Origin: Streptomyces rhizoryzae
Lineage (GTDB): Bacteria > Actinomycetota > Actinomycetes > Streptomycetales > Streptomycetaceae
Assembly: GCF_023155275.1 (NCBI RefSeq)
Contig: NZ_JALMUV010000031.1
Location: forward strand, 1 to 64,000
Reading direction: 5' to 3'
Length of the DNA stretch: 64,000 nucleotides
Shown: positions 33,072-40,586 of the stretch, piece after piece
Position numbering within the stretch: position 1 is the first letter of the stretch
Layout: each line of letters opens with the position of its first letter
Program-made: the position numbers and the translations under genes
Notes under the pieces: generated by a model
Databases searched by the model: none
Told to the model about the DNA's origin: nothing
Seen by the model: the letters and a program-made list of their open reading frames with translations, nothing else

Positions 33072-34159
33072 CGGAGCACGCCACCCGGATCCAGGTCGGC
33101 GGGACCGCCGGTACCGATCCCTACGAGGTCCTCGTCGGGCGGCAGCTGCTGGGCGAACTCCCCGCCCTGATCGGGACGGCGGCCAAGCGGGTCGCGGTGC
33201 TGCACCCGGAGGCGCTGGCCGCCACCGGCGAGGCGCTGCGCGCGGACCTCGCCGACCAGGGCTACGAGGCGATCGCCATCCAGCTGCCGAACGCCGAGGA
33301 GGCCAAGACCGCCGAGGTCGCCGCCTACTGCTGGAAGGCGCTCGGCCAGACCGGTTTCACCCGCACCGACGTGCTCGTCGGCGTGGGCGGCGGCGCCACC
33401 ACCGACCTGGCCGGCTTCGTCGCCGCGACCTGGCTGCGCGGGGTGCGCTGGATCGCTGTGCCGACCACCGTGCTGGGCATGGTGGACGCCGCGGTCGGCG
33501 GCAAGACCGGCATCAACACCGCCGAGGGCAAGAACCTCGTCGGCGCCTTCCACCCGCCGGCCGGTGTGCTGTGCGACCTGGCCGCGCTGGACACCCTCCC
33601 GGTCCACGACTACGTCTCGGGGCTGGCCGAGGTCATCAAGGCCGGCTTCATCGCCGACCCCGCGATCCTGGACCTGATCGAGTCCGACCCCGAGGGCGCC
33701 AAGCGGCCCGACGGCCCGCACACCGCCGAGCTGATCGAGCGGGCGATCCGGGTCAAGGCCGAGGTGGTCTCCGCCGACCTCAAGGAGTCCGGTCTGCGGG
33801 AGATCCTCAACTACGGCCACACCCTGGCGCACGCCATCGAGAAGAACGAGCGCTACAACTGGCGGCACGGCGCCGCGGTCTCCGTCGGCATGGTCTTCGC
33901 CGCCGAACTGGGCCGGATCGCGGGCCGCCTGGACGACGCCACCGCCGACCGGCACCGCGCCGTGCTGGCCTCCGTCGGCCTGCCGCTGACCTACCGCGGC
34001 GACCAGTGGCCCAAGCTGCTGGAGACCATGAAGGTCGACAAGAAGTCCCGCGGCGACCGGCTGCGCTTCATCGTCCTGGACGGCCTGGCCAGGCCCACCG
34101 TCCTGGAGGGCCCGGACCCGGCGATGCTGCTCGCGGCGCACGCCGAGATCGCGGCGTGA
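33068..34159 (+). CDS. aroB: 3-dehydroquinate synthase
   Basis: NAD- and metal-dependent cyclisation of DAHP. Seen: GVGGGATTDLAGFVAATWLRG, PTTVLGMVDAAVGGKTGIN, KNLVGAFHPP, and metal-ligand segments SGLAEVIKAGF and LNYGHTLAHAIE with RHGAAVSVGM. 363 residues, ATG 33068. The stop overlaps aroQ, so aroC-K-B-Q is one tightly coupled block. Confidence 0.96.
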   Translation: MTEHATRIQVGGTAGTDPYEVLVGRQLLGELPALIGTAAKRVAVLHPEALAATGEALRADLADQGYEAIAIQLPNAEEAKTAEVAAYCWKALGQTGFTRTDVLVGVGGGATTDLAGFVAATWLRGVRWIAVPTTVLGMVDAAVGGKTGINTAEGKNLVGAFHPPAGVLCDLAALDTLPVHDYVSGLAEVIKAGFIADPAILDLIESDPEGAKRPDGPHTAELIERAIRVKAEVVSADLKESGLREILNYGHTLAHAIEKNERYNWRHGAAVSVGMVFAAELGRIAGRLDDATADRHRAVLASVGLPLTYRGDQWPKLLETMKVDKKSRGDRLRFIVLDGLARPTVLEGPDPAMLLAAHAEIAA

Positions 34160-34605
34160 GCCCGGTGAACCGACGCGTCCTGGTCCTCAACGGGCCCAAC
34201 CTCGGCCGGCTCGGCTCCCGGGAGCCCGACGTCTACGGTGCCACCTCCTACGCCGGGCTGGTCGCCGAGTGCGCCCGGCTCGGCAAGGAACTGGGCTTCG
34301 AGACCGACGTCCGGGAGACCAACGACGAGGGCGAGATGGTCCGCTGGCTGCACGAGGCGGCCGACGGCGCCCTGCCGGTCGTCATCAACCCCGGCGCGTT
34401 CACGCACTATTCGTACGCGATGCGGGACGCGGCGGCCCAGCGCACCGCCCCGCTGATCGAGGTGCACATCTCCAACCCGTACGCCCGTGAGGAGTTCCGC
34501 CACACCTCGGTCATCGCGGCGGTCGCCAGCGGGACGGTGGCCGGTTTCGGCATCGGCTCGTACCGCCTGGCACTGCGCGCGCTCGCCGAGGAACTGAACG
34601 GCTGA
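34156..34605 (+). CDS. aroQ: type II 3-dehydroquinate dehydratase
   Basis: Trans-dehydration of 3-dehydroquinate by a dodecameric flavodoxin-like enzyme. VLNGPNLGRLGSREPDVYG (with catalytic Arg and Tyr), INPGAFTHYSYAMRDA (Asn and His) and EVHISNPYAREEFRHTS are intact. 149 residues, GTG 34156 overlapping the aroB stop. Confidence 0.95.
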   Translation: MSPVNRRVLVLNGPNLGRLGSREPDVYGATSYAGLVAECARLGKELGFETDVRETNDEGEMVRWLHEAADGALPVVINPGAFTHYSYAMRDAAAQRTAPLIEVHISNPYAREEFRHTSVIAAVASGTVAGFGIGSYRLALRALAEELNG

Positions 34606-34833
34606 CCCGGTGCGCCGTCCCGGTGGCCGGGCCCTCGGCCGTTCATTCGAGCGGACGCCGGGGTAGGGAAACCTCCTGGCAGCCGCCGGGAGGGTACGGT
34701 TTGCGCAGGACCACCCGGCGGCGGGGCGGCAACGGCCCGTGGCCGCCCCGCAGTTGCCGCCCCGGCGCACCGGCCGCCCCGGCCCGGTGCACCGCCCGCA
34801 CCACGTCGACCGCACGAGACGGAGAGCCACCGG

Positions 34834-35724
34834 ATGCAGTACGCAGTGGGGGCTCCGCTGCCACCGCCCCGCGGCCCGCTTCCCGGCCCGGGGGCCGGCC
34901 CGACCCTGCACTGGACGCCGCCCCCCGGCGGGGCCGGCCGGCCCGGCCCGCCGCCCGCCCCCGCGGTCCCGCCCGCGGCCCCGCCCGCGCCCACCGGCCC
35001 GCCGCCCGCCCCGGGCCAGGGCTGGCCGGCCCCCGCGCCGCAGCCCCACCAGGCTCCGCCCGCCCCGCACAGCACCGGTGACATCACCGGTCATGTCCAG
35101 CTGCCGCCCGGCGCCCCCGTCCCGCTGCCCAGCCCGCCGCCGGGCAACACCGCCCCGGACGCCGCGCACGCCGCCGTCGCGGTGCTGCTGATCGGCCCGG
35201 CGGGCGCCGGGAAGACCAGCGTCGCCCGGCACTGGGCCGACACCCGGCGGGTGCCGACCGCGCACATCAGCCTGGACGACGTCCGGGAGTGGGTGCGCTC
35301 CGGTTTCGCCGATCCGCAGTCCGGCTGGAACGACCACTCCGAGGCGCAGTACCGCCTGGCCCGCCGCACCTGCGGTTTCGCCGCCCGCAACTTCCTCGCC
35401 AACGGCATCTCCTGCATCCTCGACGACGCCGTCTTCCCGGACCGCCCGGTCGTCGGCCTCGGCGGCTGGAAGCGCCATGTCGGCCCCGGTCTGCTGCCGA
35501 TCGTGCTGCTGCCCGGTCTGGAGGTCGTCCTGGAGCGCAACGCCCGCCGCTCCGGCAACCGCCGCCTCTCCGACGAGGAGGTGGCCCGGATCCACGGCCG
35601 GATGGCCGGCTGGTACGGCTCCGGCCTGCCGATCATCGACAACTCCCAGCACGACGTGGCCACCACCGTGCGGGCGCTGGACGAGGTGGTGGCGCGCAGC
35701 CTCACCAGCCCGCCCAGCTGGTAG
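34834..35724 (+). CDS. P-loop kinase/AAA-type protein with Pro-rich N-terminus
   Basis: A 296-residue protein. Residues 1-110 are dominated by Pro, Ala and Gly and look disordered. A P-loop domain follows: LLIGPAGAGKTSVARHWAD (Walker A), then HISLDDVREWVRSGFADPQSGWNDHSEAQYRLARRTCGFAARNFLANGISCILDDAVFPDR, resembling small-molecule or polynucleotide kinases of the zeta-toxin/chloramphenicol-phosphotransferase type, with LERNARRSGNRRLSDEEVARIHGRM as a lid. The substrate is unknown. ATG 34834 has GGAGAG upstream. The 228 bp before it show no other gene. Confidence 0.82.
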   Translation: MQYAVGAPLPPPRGPLPGPGAGPTLHWTPPPGGAGRPGPPPAPAVPPAAPPAPTGPPPAPGQGWPAPAPQPHQAPPAPHSTGDITGHVQLPPGAPVPLPSPPPGNTAPDAAHAAVAVLLIGPAGAGKTSVARHWADTRRVPTAHISLDDVREWVRSGFADPQSGWNDHSEAQYRLARRTCGFAARNFLANGISCILDDAVFPDRPVVGLGGWKRHVGPGLLPIVLLPGLEVVLERNARRSGNRRLSDEEVARIHGRMAGWYGSGLPIIDNSQHDVATTVRALDEVVARSLTSPPSW

Positions 35725-35758
35725 CGGCCACCCGCCCGCGGCCCGGCCCGTCCCCCGG

Positions 35759-35779
35759 GCGGCCGTCCCGGACGGCCGC
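35759..35779. terminator. palindromic hairpin after the P-loop gene
   Basis: GCGGCCGTCC (35759-35768), C, GGACGGCCGC (35770-35779). The loop is very short, so the outer pairs form the stem. Confidence 0.4.
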
Positions 35780-35795
35780 TCCGGGAGAGCGGTCG

Positions 35796-35801
35796 TAGGC
35801 T
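35796..35801 (+). promoter_or_regulatory. -10 box of the M24 gene, leaderless start
   Basis: TAGGCT ends 6 bp before ATG 35808, which predicts that transcription starts at the ATG itself. Confidence 0.5.
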
Positions 35802-35807
35802 GGCGAT

Positions 35808-36914
35808 ATGTCCGAGTTGTACGCGGTCCGACGCGCGCGGCTGCGCGACCGCTGCGCCGCAACCGGATCCACCGCCGCCCTGATCTCGCGCCCCGCCAAC
35901 GTCCGCTACCTCACCGGCAGCGCCCCGCTCGGCGCGGCCCTGCTGCTGGGCCCCGGCGCCGACGTGCTGCTGTGCGCGCGCCCGCTGACCGGCGACCCCA
36001 CCGAGGGCCGGCCCGCCGACGACGTCCGGGTCTCGGTGCTGCCCGCCCGCGGCGGCGACCCGGTCGCGGCCGCCGCGGGGCTGGCCGACGAGGCGGGCGC
36101 CGAGACCCTGGCCGTCGAGGAGCACCACCTCACCGTTACCCGCCACCGCGCGCTCTCCCGGGTCGCGCCCCGCCTCCGCCTGACCGACCTGGCCTGCGCG
36201 GTCGAGGCGCAGCGGCTGGTCAAGGACGACGACGAGATCGCCTGCCTGCGGATCGCCGCGGAGATCAGCGACCAGGCGCTGGGCGAGCTGCTCGAATCCA
36301 TCCTGGTCGGCCGCACCGAACGGCACCTCGCGCTGGAGCTGGAGCGCCGGCTGGTCGATCACGGCGCGGACGGCCCGGCGTTCCCCACCTCGGTCGCCAC
36401 CGGCCCGAACTCCGGCCGCCACGGGCACCTGCCCACCGACCGCCGGGTCGAGGAGGGCGACTTCCTCACCGTCAACCTGGGCGCCAACTACCGCGGCTAC
36501 CGCTGCGAGATCGGCCGGACCTTCGTCATCGGCACCACCCCGGCGGACTGGCAGATCGAGCTGTACGACCTGGTCTTCGCCGCGCAGAAGGCCGGCCGGG
36601 AGGCGCTGGCCCCGGGTGTGGAGTGCCGCGACGTGGACCGGGTGACCCGCCAGGTCCTGGAGGCGGCGGGCCACGGGGAGGGCCTCGGCCCGTGGACCGG
36701 GCACGGGGTCGGACTGGAAATCGACGAGGACCCTCAGTTGTCGCCCGGCGCCATGGGTAAACTGGACGCTTGCGTGCCGGTCACCGTCGAGCCAGGGGTC
36801 CACATCCCGGGCCGTGGGGGTGTCCGGATCGACGACACCCTCGTCGTCCGCCCCGAGGCGGACGGCGGACCCGAGCTACTCACGATCACGACCAAGGAGC
36901 TGCTCGCCCTGTGA
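35808..36914 (+). CDS. M24 family (Xaa-Pro peptidase-like) protein with altered metal ligands
   Basis: The 368-residue protein has an N-terminal creatinase-like domain (RPANVRYLTGSAP) and a C-terminal pita-bread domain (FPTSVATGPNSGRHGHLPTD...). The five canonical metal ligands would be Asp, Asp, His, Glu, Glu. Here they read Asn223 (VNLGANYRGY), Glu234 (CEIGRTF), His299 (GHGVGLEI), Glu328 (VEPGVHIP) and Asp342 (GVRIDDT), so three are changed. The protein may bind metal poorly, use different chemistry or be a non-catalytic relative. It lies directly upstream of efp, as peptidase genes often do, but a link to elongation factor P is unproven. Confidence 0.85.
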   Translation: MSELYAVRRARLRDRCAATGSTAALISRPANVRYLTGSAPLGAALLLGPGADVLLCARPLTGDPTEGRPADDVRVSVLPARGGDPVAAAAGLADEAGAETLAVEEHHLTVTRHRALSRVAPRLRLTDLACAVEAQRLVKDDDEIACLRIAAEISDQALGELLESILVGRTERHLALELERRLVDHGADGPAFPTSVATGPNSGRHGHLPTDRRVEEGDFLTVNLGANYRGYRCEIGRTFVIGTTPADWQIELYDLVFAAQKAGREALAPGVECRDVDRVTRQVLEAAGHGEGLGPWTGHGVGLEIDEDPQLSPGAMGKLDACVPVTVEPGVHIPGRGGVRIDDTLVVRPEADGGPELLTITTKELLAL

Positions 36915-36980
36915 GCCACCCGGCTCGCTGCGGGCGGTTTCGAGGTACCCACCACCTGTAGTCCAGGAGATTCCGCAACC

Positions 36981-37547
36981 GTGGCTTCCACGAACGACCT
37001 CAAGAACGGCATGGTGCTCAAGCTCGAAGGCGGCCAGCTCTGGTCCGTCGTCGAGTTCCAGCACGTCAAGCCCGGTAAGGGCCCGGCCTTCGTCCGTACC
37101 AAGCTCAAGAACGTGCTCTCCGGCAAGGTGGTGGACAAGACCTTCAACGCCGGCGTCAAGGTCGAGACGGCCAACGTCGACAAGCGCGGCATGCAGTTCT
37201 CGTACATGGACGGCGACTACTTCGTCTTCATGGACATGGACACCTACGACCAGCTGCACGTCGACCGCAAGACCGTCGGTGACGCCGCGAACTTCCTCCT
37301 GGAGGGCTTCGAGGCGGTCGTCGCGCAGAACGAGGGCCAGGTCCTCTACGTCGAGCTGCCGGCCGCGGTCGAGCTGACCATCTCGGAGACCGAGCCGGGC
37401 GTCCAGGGCGACCGCTCCACCGGCGGCACCAAGCCCGCCAAGCTGGAGACCGGCTACGAGATCCAGGTCCCGCTCTTCATCACCACCGGTGAGAAGATCA
37501 AGGTCGACACCCGTACCGGCGACTACCTCGGCCGGGTGAACAGCTAA
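36981..37547 (+). CDS. efp: elongation factor P
   Basis: Relieves ribosome stalling at polyproline. 188 residues in three beta domains (KOW, OB, C-terminal), starting STNDLKNGMVLKLEGGQLW. The tip loop reads KPGKGPAFVRTKL, with lysine at the modified position. GTG 36981 has an AGGAGA site (36965-36970) upstream. nusB follows after 2 bp. Confidence 0.96.
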   Translation: MASTNDLKNGMVLKLEGGQLWSVVEFQHVKPGKGPAFVRTKLKNVLSGKVVDKTFNAGVKVETANVDKRGMQFSYMDGDYFVFMDMDTYDQLHVDRKTVGDAANFLLEGFEAVVAQNEGQVLYVELPAAVELTISETEPGVQGDRSTGGTKPAKLETGYEIQVPLFITTGEKIKVDTRTGDYLGRVNS

Positions 37548-37549
37548 CC

Positions 37550-37987
37550 GTGGCTGCCCGCACCAAGGCCCGTAAGCGCGCCTTCCAGATCCTCTTCGAG
37601 GCCGACCAGCGCGGTGCTGATGTGCAGTCCGTGCTCGCGGACTGGATGCGCCATGCCCGGACCGACCCCCGGCAGCCGCCGGTGCACGAGTACACCCTCG
37701 AACTGGTCGAGGGGTACGCGGACCACGTCGCCCGCATCGACGAGCTGATCTCCACCTACTCCGTCGACTGGGACCTGGACCGGATGCCGGCGGCCGACCG
37801 CTCGATCCTCCGGCTCGGTGCCTACGAGCTGCTGTGGGTGGACGGTACGCCGGACGCGGTGGCGATCGACGAGGCCGTGCAGCTGGCCAAGGAATTCTCC
37901 ACGGACGACTCCCCGGCCTTCGTCAACGGCCTGCTGGCCCGGCTGAAGGAGCTCAAGCCGGGGCTGCGCCGCGAGGAGACGCGCTGA
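37550..37987 (+). CDS. nusB: transcription antitermination factor NusB
   Basis: Component of rRNA antitermination complexes, pairing with S10. The 145-residue helical protein has the signatures ARTKARKRAFQILFEAD, ISTYSVDWDLDRMPAADRSILRLGAYELL and AVAIDEAVQLAKEFSTDDSPAFVNGLLARL. GTG 37550, directly behind efp. A perfect terminator follows. Confidence 0.95.
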   Translation: MAARTKARKRAFQILFEADQRGADVQSVLADWMRHARTDPRQPPVHEYTLELVEGYADHVARIDELISTYSVDWDLDRMPAADRSILRLGAYELLWVDGTPDAVAIDEAVQLAKEFSTDDSPAFVNGLLARLKELKPGLRREETR

Positions 37988-38042
37988 GCCGCCCGCGCGG
38001 CGGCTGACCGGCCGCCGGCCGGCCGCGGTCCCGGAGACCCCG

Positions 38043-38082
38043 ACGGGCCCGGAGCGACGCAGTACCGTCGCTCCGGGCCCGT
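38043..38082 (+). terminator. terminator of the efp-nusB operon
   Basis: A perfect 17-bp stem (38043-38059 with 38066-38082) and a 6-nt loop CAGTAC. Confidence 0.75.
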
Positions 38083-38130
38083 GGTGCGTCCGGGGCGGGG
38101 CCCGGTGGCGCGGAGGGTGCGCAGACGACG

Positions 38131-38162
38131 ACCGCCGCCCCGGGAGATCCCGGAGCGGCGGT
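38131..38162 (-). terminator. terminator of bldD
   Basis: Arms 38131-38145 and 38148-38162 pair with a single mismatch. It lies 34 bp beyond the bldD stop. Confidence 0.6.
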
Positions 38163-38195
38163 ACGTTTCTGCGTGTGAAGCGGAGGGCAGGATCC

Positions 38196-38696
38196 TCAGA
38201 TTTCCTCGTGCTGCACGGCCCGGCGGGCGTCCGCGTCCAGCACGCCCCAGCTGATCAGCTGCTCGGTGAGCACCGAGGGCGACTGGTCGTAGATCACCGC
38301 GAGGGTGCGCAGGTCGTCCTGGCGGATCGAGAGGACCTTGCCGTTGTAATCACCGCGCTGGCTCTGGATGGTGGCGGCATAGCGCTGGAGCGGGCCGGCC
38401 TTCTCCTGCGGGACGTGGGCCAGGCGCTCCAGGTCCAGCACCAGCTTCGGCGGCGGCTCGGCGGCACCTCCCGGCGTCGTGCCGGGCAGCAGCTCCTGCA
38501 CCGGCACGCCGTAGAAGTCCGCCAGCTCGGCGAGGCGCTGAACGGTAACGGCGCGGTCGCCGCGTTCGTAGGACCCCACCACCACGGCCTTCCAGCGGCC
38601 CTGGGACTTCTCCTCGACGCCATGGAGAGAGAGGCCCTGCTGGGTACGGATGGCGCGGAGCTTGGCCCCGAGCTGTTTGGCGTATTCGCTGGACAT
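38196..38696 (-). CDS. bldD: developmental master repressor BldD
   Basis: Cyclic di-GMP-responsive repressor that keeps sporulation genes off during vegetative growth. The 166-residue protein has an N-terminal XRE-type helix-turn-helix (SSEYAKQLGAKLRAIRTQQGLSLHGVEEKSQGRWKAVVVGSYERGDR) and a C-terminal domain whose bipartite c-di-GMP motif is exact: RGD followed eight residues later by RQDD. It acts as a dimer bridged by four c-di-GMP molecules. The ATG at 38696 gives the normal length. A palindromic site 59-83 bp before the start fits known autoregulation. It is divergent from pyrR. Confidence 0.97.
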   Translation of the reverse strand: MSSEYAKQLGAKLRAIRTQQGLSLHGVEEKSQGRWKAVVVGSYERGDRAVTVQRLAELADFYGVPVQELLPGTTPGGAAEPPPKLVLDLERLAHVPQEKAGPLQRYAATIQSQRGDYNGKVLSIRQDDLRTLAVIYDQSPSVLTEQLISWGVLDADARRAVQHEEI

Positions 38697-38754
38697 AAAG
38701 CTCCCCAGACGGCTGTATCGACATGCGGCGCTGCCGCGTGGCTGGTAACTCACT

Positions 38755-38779
38755 GTGAGGTTACGCAGCGTAATCTCAC
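38755..38779. promoter_or_regulatory. palindromic BldD-type operator in the bldD promoter
   Basis: GTGAGGTTACG, 3 nt, CGTAATCTCAC: 11-bp arms with one mismatch, next to a second small palindrome CTCACTGTGAG (38750-38760). GTGA/TCAC half-sites are the BldD-box character, and BldD is known to repress its own gene. Confidence 0.55.
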
Positions 38780-38847
38780 TTCGTCAAGCCGAATGGGGCA
38801 GAGCCTCACCCGTCAGGGGGGTGTGTGGGCCGCCGGGGGCCTCCTGG

Positions 38848-38853
38848 TAGCCT
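38848..38853 (+). promoter_or_regulatory. candidate -10 box of the pyr operon
   Basis: TAGCCT; the predicted transcript start near 38860 gives a leader of about 58 nt that contains the PyrR element. Confidence 0.4.
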
Positions 38854-38875
38854 GAGCCCTGTAATTCGACGTCCT

Positions 38876-38907
38876 TTAAGGTCCGTCCCGTGAGGCGGAG
38901 AAGGAGG
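38876..38907 (+). promoter_or_regulatory. PyrR-binding RNA element in the pyrR leader
   Basis: GTCCGTCCCGTGAGGCGGAGAAGG resembles the PyrR target (TCCnGnGAGGCt...AAGG). TCCG (38882-38885) can pair with CGGA (38896-38899), leaving the conserved UCCCGUGAGG loop. The element runs into the AAGGAGG ribosome site of pyrR, so UMP-bound PyrR would probably block translation initiation rather than use a terminator. Confidence 0.6.
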
Positions 38908-38917
38908 TCCGTTTCGT

Positions 38918-39508
38918 ATGGACGCGACGCATTCCGACCCGCGCACGCAAGCCCCCGCGCGACCGGTGCTCGAAGGCCCGGACATCGCGCGGATGCTCAC
39001 CCGCATCGCCCACGAGATCGTCGAGCGCGCCAAGGGCGCGGACGACGTGGTGCTGCTGGGGATCCCCACCCGCGGAGTCTTCCTCGCCCGGCGGCTGGCC
39101 GCCAAGCTGGAGGAGATCACCGGCCGCGCGATCCCGGTGGGCTCGCTCGACATCACCATGTACCGCGACGACCTGCGGCTGGGCCCGGCCCGCACGCTGG
39201 CCCGCACGGAGATCCCGGGTGACGGCATCGAGGGCCGGCTGGTCCTCCTCGTCGACGACGTGCTCTTCTCCGGCCGCACCATCCGCGCCGCCCTGGACGC
39301 CCTGGGTGACATCGGGCGCCCGCGCGCCGTGCAGCTCGCCGTCCTGGTCGACCGCGGCCACCGCGAGCTGCCCATCCGCGCCGACTACGTCGGCAAGAAC
39401 CTCCCCACGTCGCTGCGGGAGGCGGTCAAGGTCCAGCTGACCGAGGAGGACGGCCGCGACGCCGTGCTGCTCGGCGTGCGGGAGACCGCCCCGGCCGGCG
39501 AGCGCTAG
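38918..39508 (+). CDS. pyrR: pyrimidine operon attenuation protein / uracil phosphoribosyltransferase PyrR
   Basis: RNA-binding regulator with a phosphoribosyltransferase fold. The PRPP motif LVLLVDDVLFSGRTIRAAL is intact, with GIPTRGVFLARRLA and DITMYRDDL typical of PyrR. 196 residues, ATG 38918. First gene of the pyr operon, with its own RNA target in the leader. Confidence 0.95.
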   Translation: MDATHSDPRTQAPARPVLEGPDIARMLTRIAHEIVERAKGADDVVLLGIPTRGVFLARRLAAKLEEITGRAIPVGSLDITMYRDDLRLGPARTLARTEIPGDGIEGRLVLLVDDVLFSGRTIRAALDALGDIGRPRAVQLAVLVDRGHRELPIRADYVGKNLPTSLREAVKVQLTEEDGRDAVLLGVRETAPAGER

Positions 39509-39604
39509 CGCACCCGCGTACGGACACCCGGTGGCCCCGGGCCCGCACCCATGCCTGCTCAACGGACATTCCCGTACACCTCCCTCACCCCCGGAGAAAA
39601 CCGG

Positions 39605-40582
39605 ATGAAGCGTCACCTCATCTCGGCCGCCGACCTCACGCGGGACGACGCCGTGCTGATCCTCGACACCGCCGAGGAAATGGCCCGGGTCGCCGACCGG
39701 CCGATCAAGAAGCTCCCCGCGCTGCGCGGGCGCACCGTCTGCAACCTCTTCTTCGAGGACTCCACGCGGACCCGGATCTCGTTCGAGGCCGCCGAGAAGC
39801 GGCTCTCCGCGGACGTCATCAACTTCGCCGCCAAGGGATCCAGCGTCTCCAAGGGGGAGTCCCTCAAGGACACCGCCCAAACGCTGGAGGCGATGGGCGT
39901 GGACGCCGTCGTCATCCGGCACGGCGCCTCCGGCGCCCCCTACCGGCTCGCCACCTCCGGCTGGATCGACGCCCCGGTCATCAACGCCGGCGACGGCACC
40001 CACCAGCACCCCACCCAGGCCCTGCTGGACGCCTTCACCATGCGGCGCCGGCTGATCGGCCCGGACGCCGGCCTCGGCCAGGACCTCTCCGGCAAGCGCA
40101 TCACCCTCGTCGGCGACGTCCTGCACAGCCGGGTCGCCCGCTCCAACGTCGATCTGCTGCACACCCTGGGCGCCGAGGTCACCCTCGTCGCGCCGCCCAC
40201 CCTGGTGCCGGTCGGCGCCGAGCACTGGCCGTGCGAGGTCTCCTACGACCTCGACAGCGTGCTGCCCAAGTCCGACGCGGTGATGATGCTGCGGGTCCAG
40301 CGGGAGCGGATGAACGCCGCCTTCTTCCCCACCGAGCGGGAGTACTCGCGCCGCTACGGCCTGGACGCCGACCGGATGGCCCGGATGCCGCAGCACGCCC
40401 TGGTCATGCACCCCGGGCCGATGGTCCGCGGGATGGAGATCACCGCCGAGGTCGCCGACTCCCCGCGCTGCACCGCCGTCGAGCAGGTCGCCAACGGCGT
40501 CTCCATCCGGATGGCGGTCCTCTACCTGCTGCTGGGCGGCAACGAGCCCGCCGTCACCAACCCCCGTACCGAGGAGAAGTAG
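39605..40582 (+). CDS. pyrB: aspartate carbamoyltransferase catalytic subunit
   Basis: Condenses carbamoyl phosphate with aspartate. FEDSTRTRISFE (carbamoyl-phosphate site), GDGTHQHPTQALLDAFT and MHPGPMVRGMEI are present. 325 residues, ATG 39605. No pyrI regulatory subunit gene is nearby, consistent with control by PyrR. pyrC starts 4 bp later. Confidence 0.96.
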   Translation: MKRHLISAADLTRDDAVLILDTAEEMARVADRPIKKLPALRGRTVCNLFFEDSTRTRISFEAAEKRLSADVINFAAKGSSVSKGESLKDTAQTLEAMGVDAVVIRHGASGAPYRLATSGWIDAPVINAGDGTHQHPTQALLDAFTMRRRLIGPDAGLGQDLSGKRITLVGDVLHSRVARSNVDLLHTLGAEVTLVAPPTLVPVGAEHWPCEVSYDLDSVLPKSDAVMMLRVQRERMNAAFFPTEREYSRRYGLDADRMARMPQHALVMHPGPMVRGMEITAEVADSPRCTAVEQVANGVSIRMAVLYLLLGGNEPAVTNPRTEEK

Positions 40583-40586
40583 AAGA

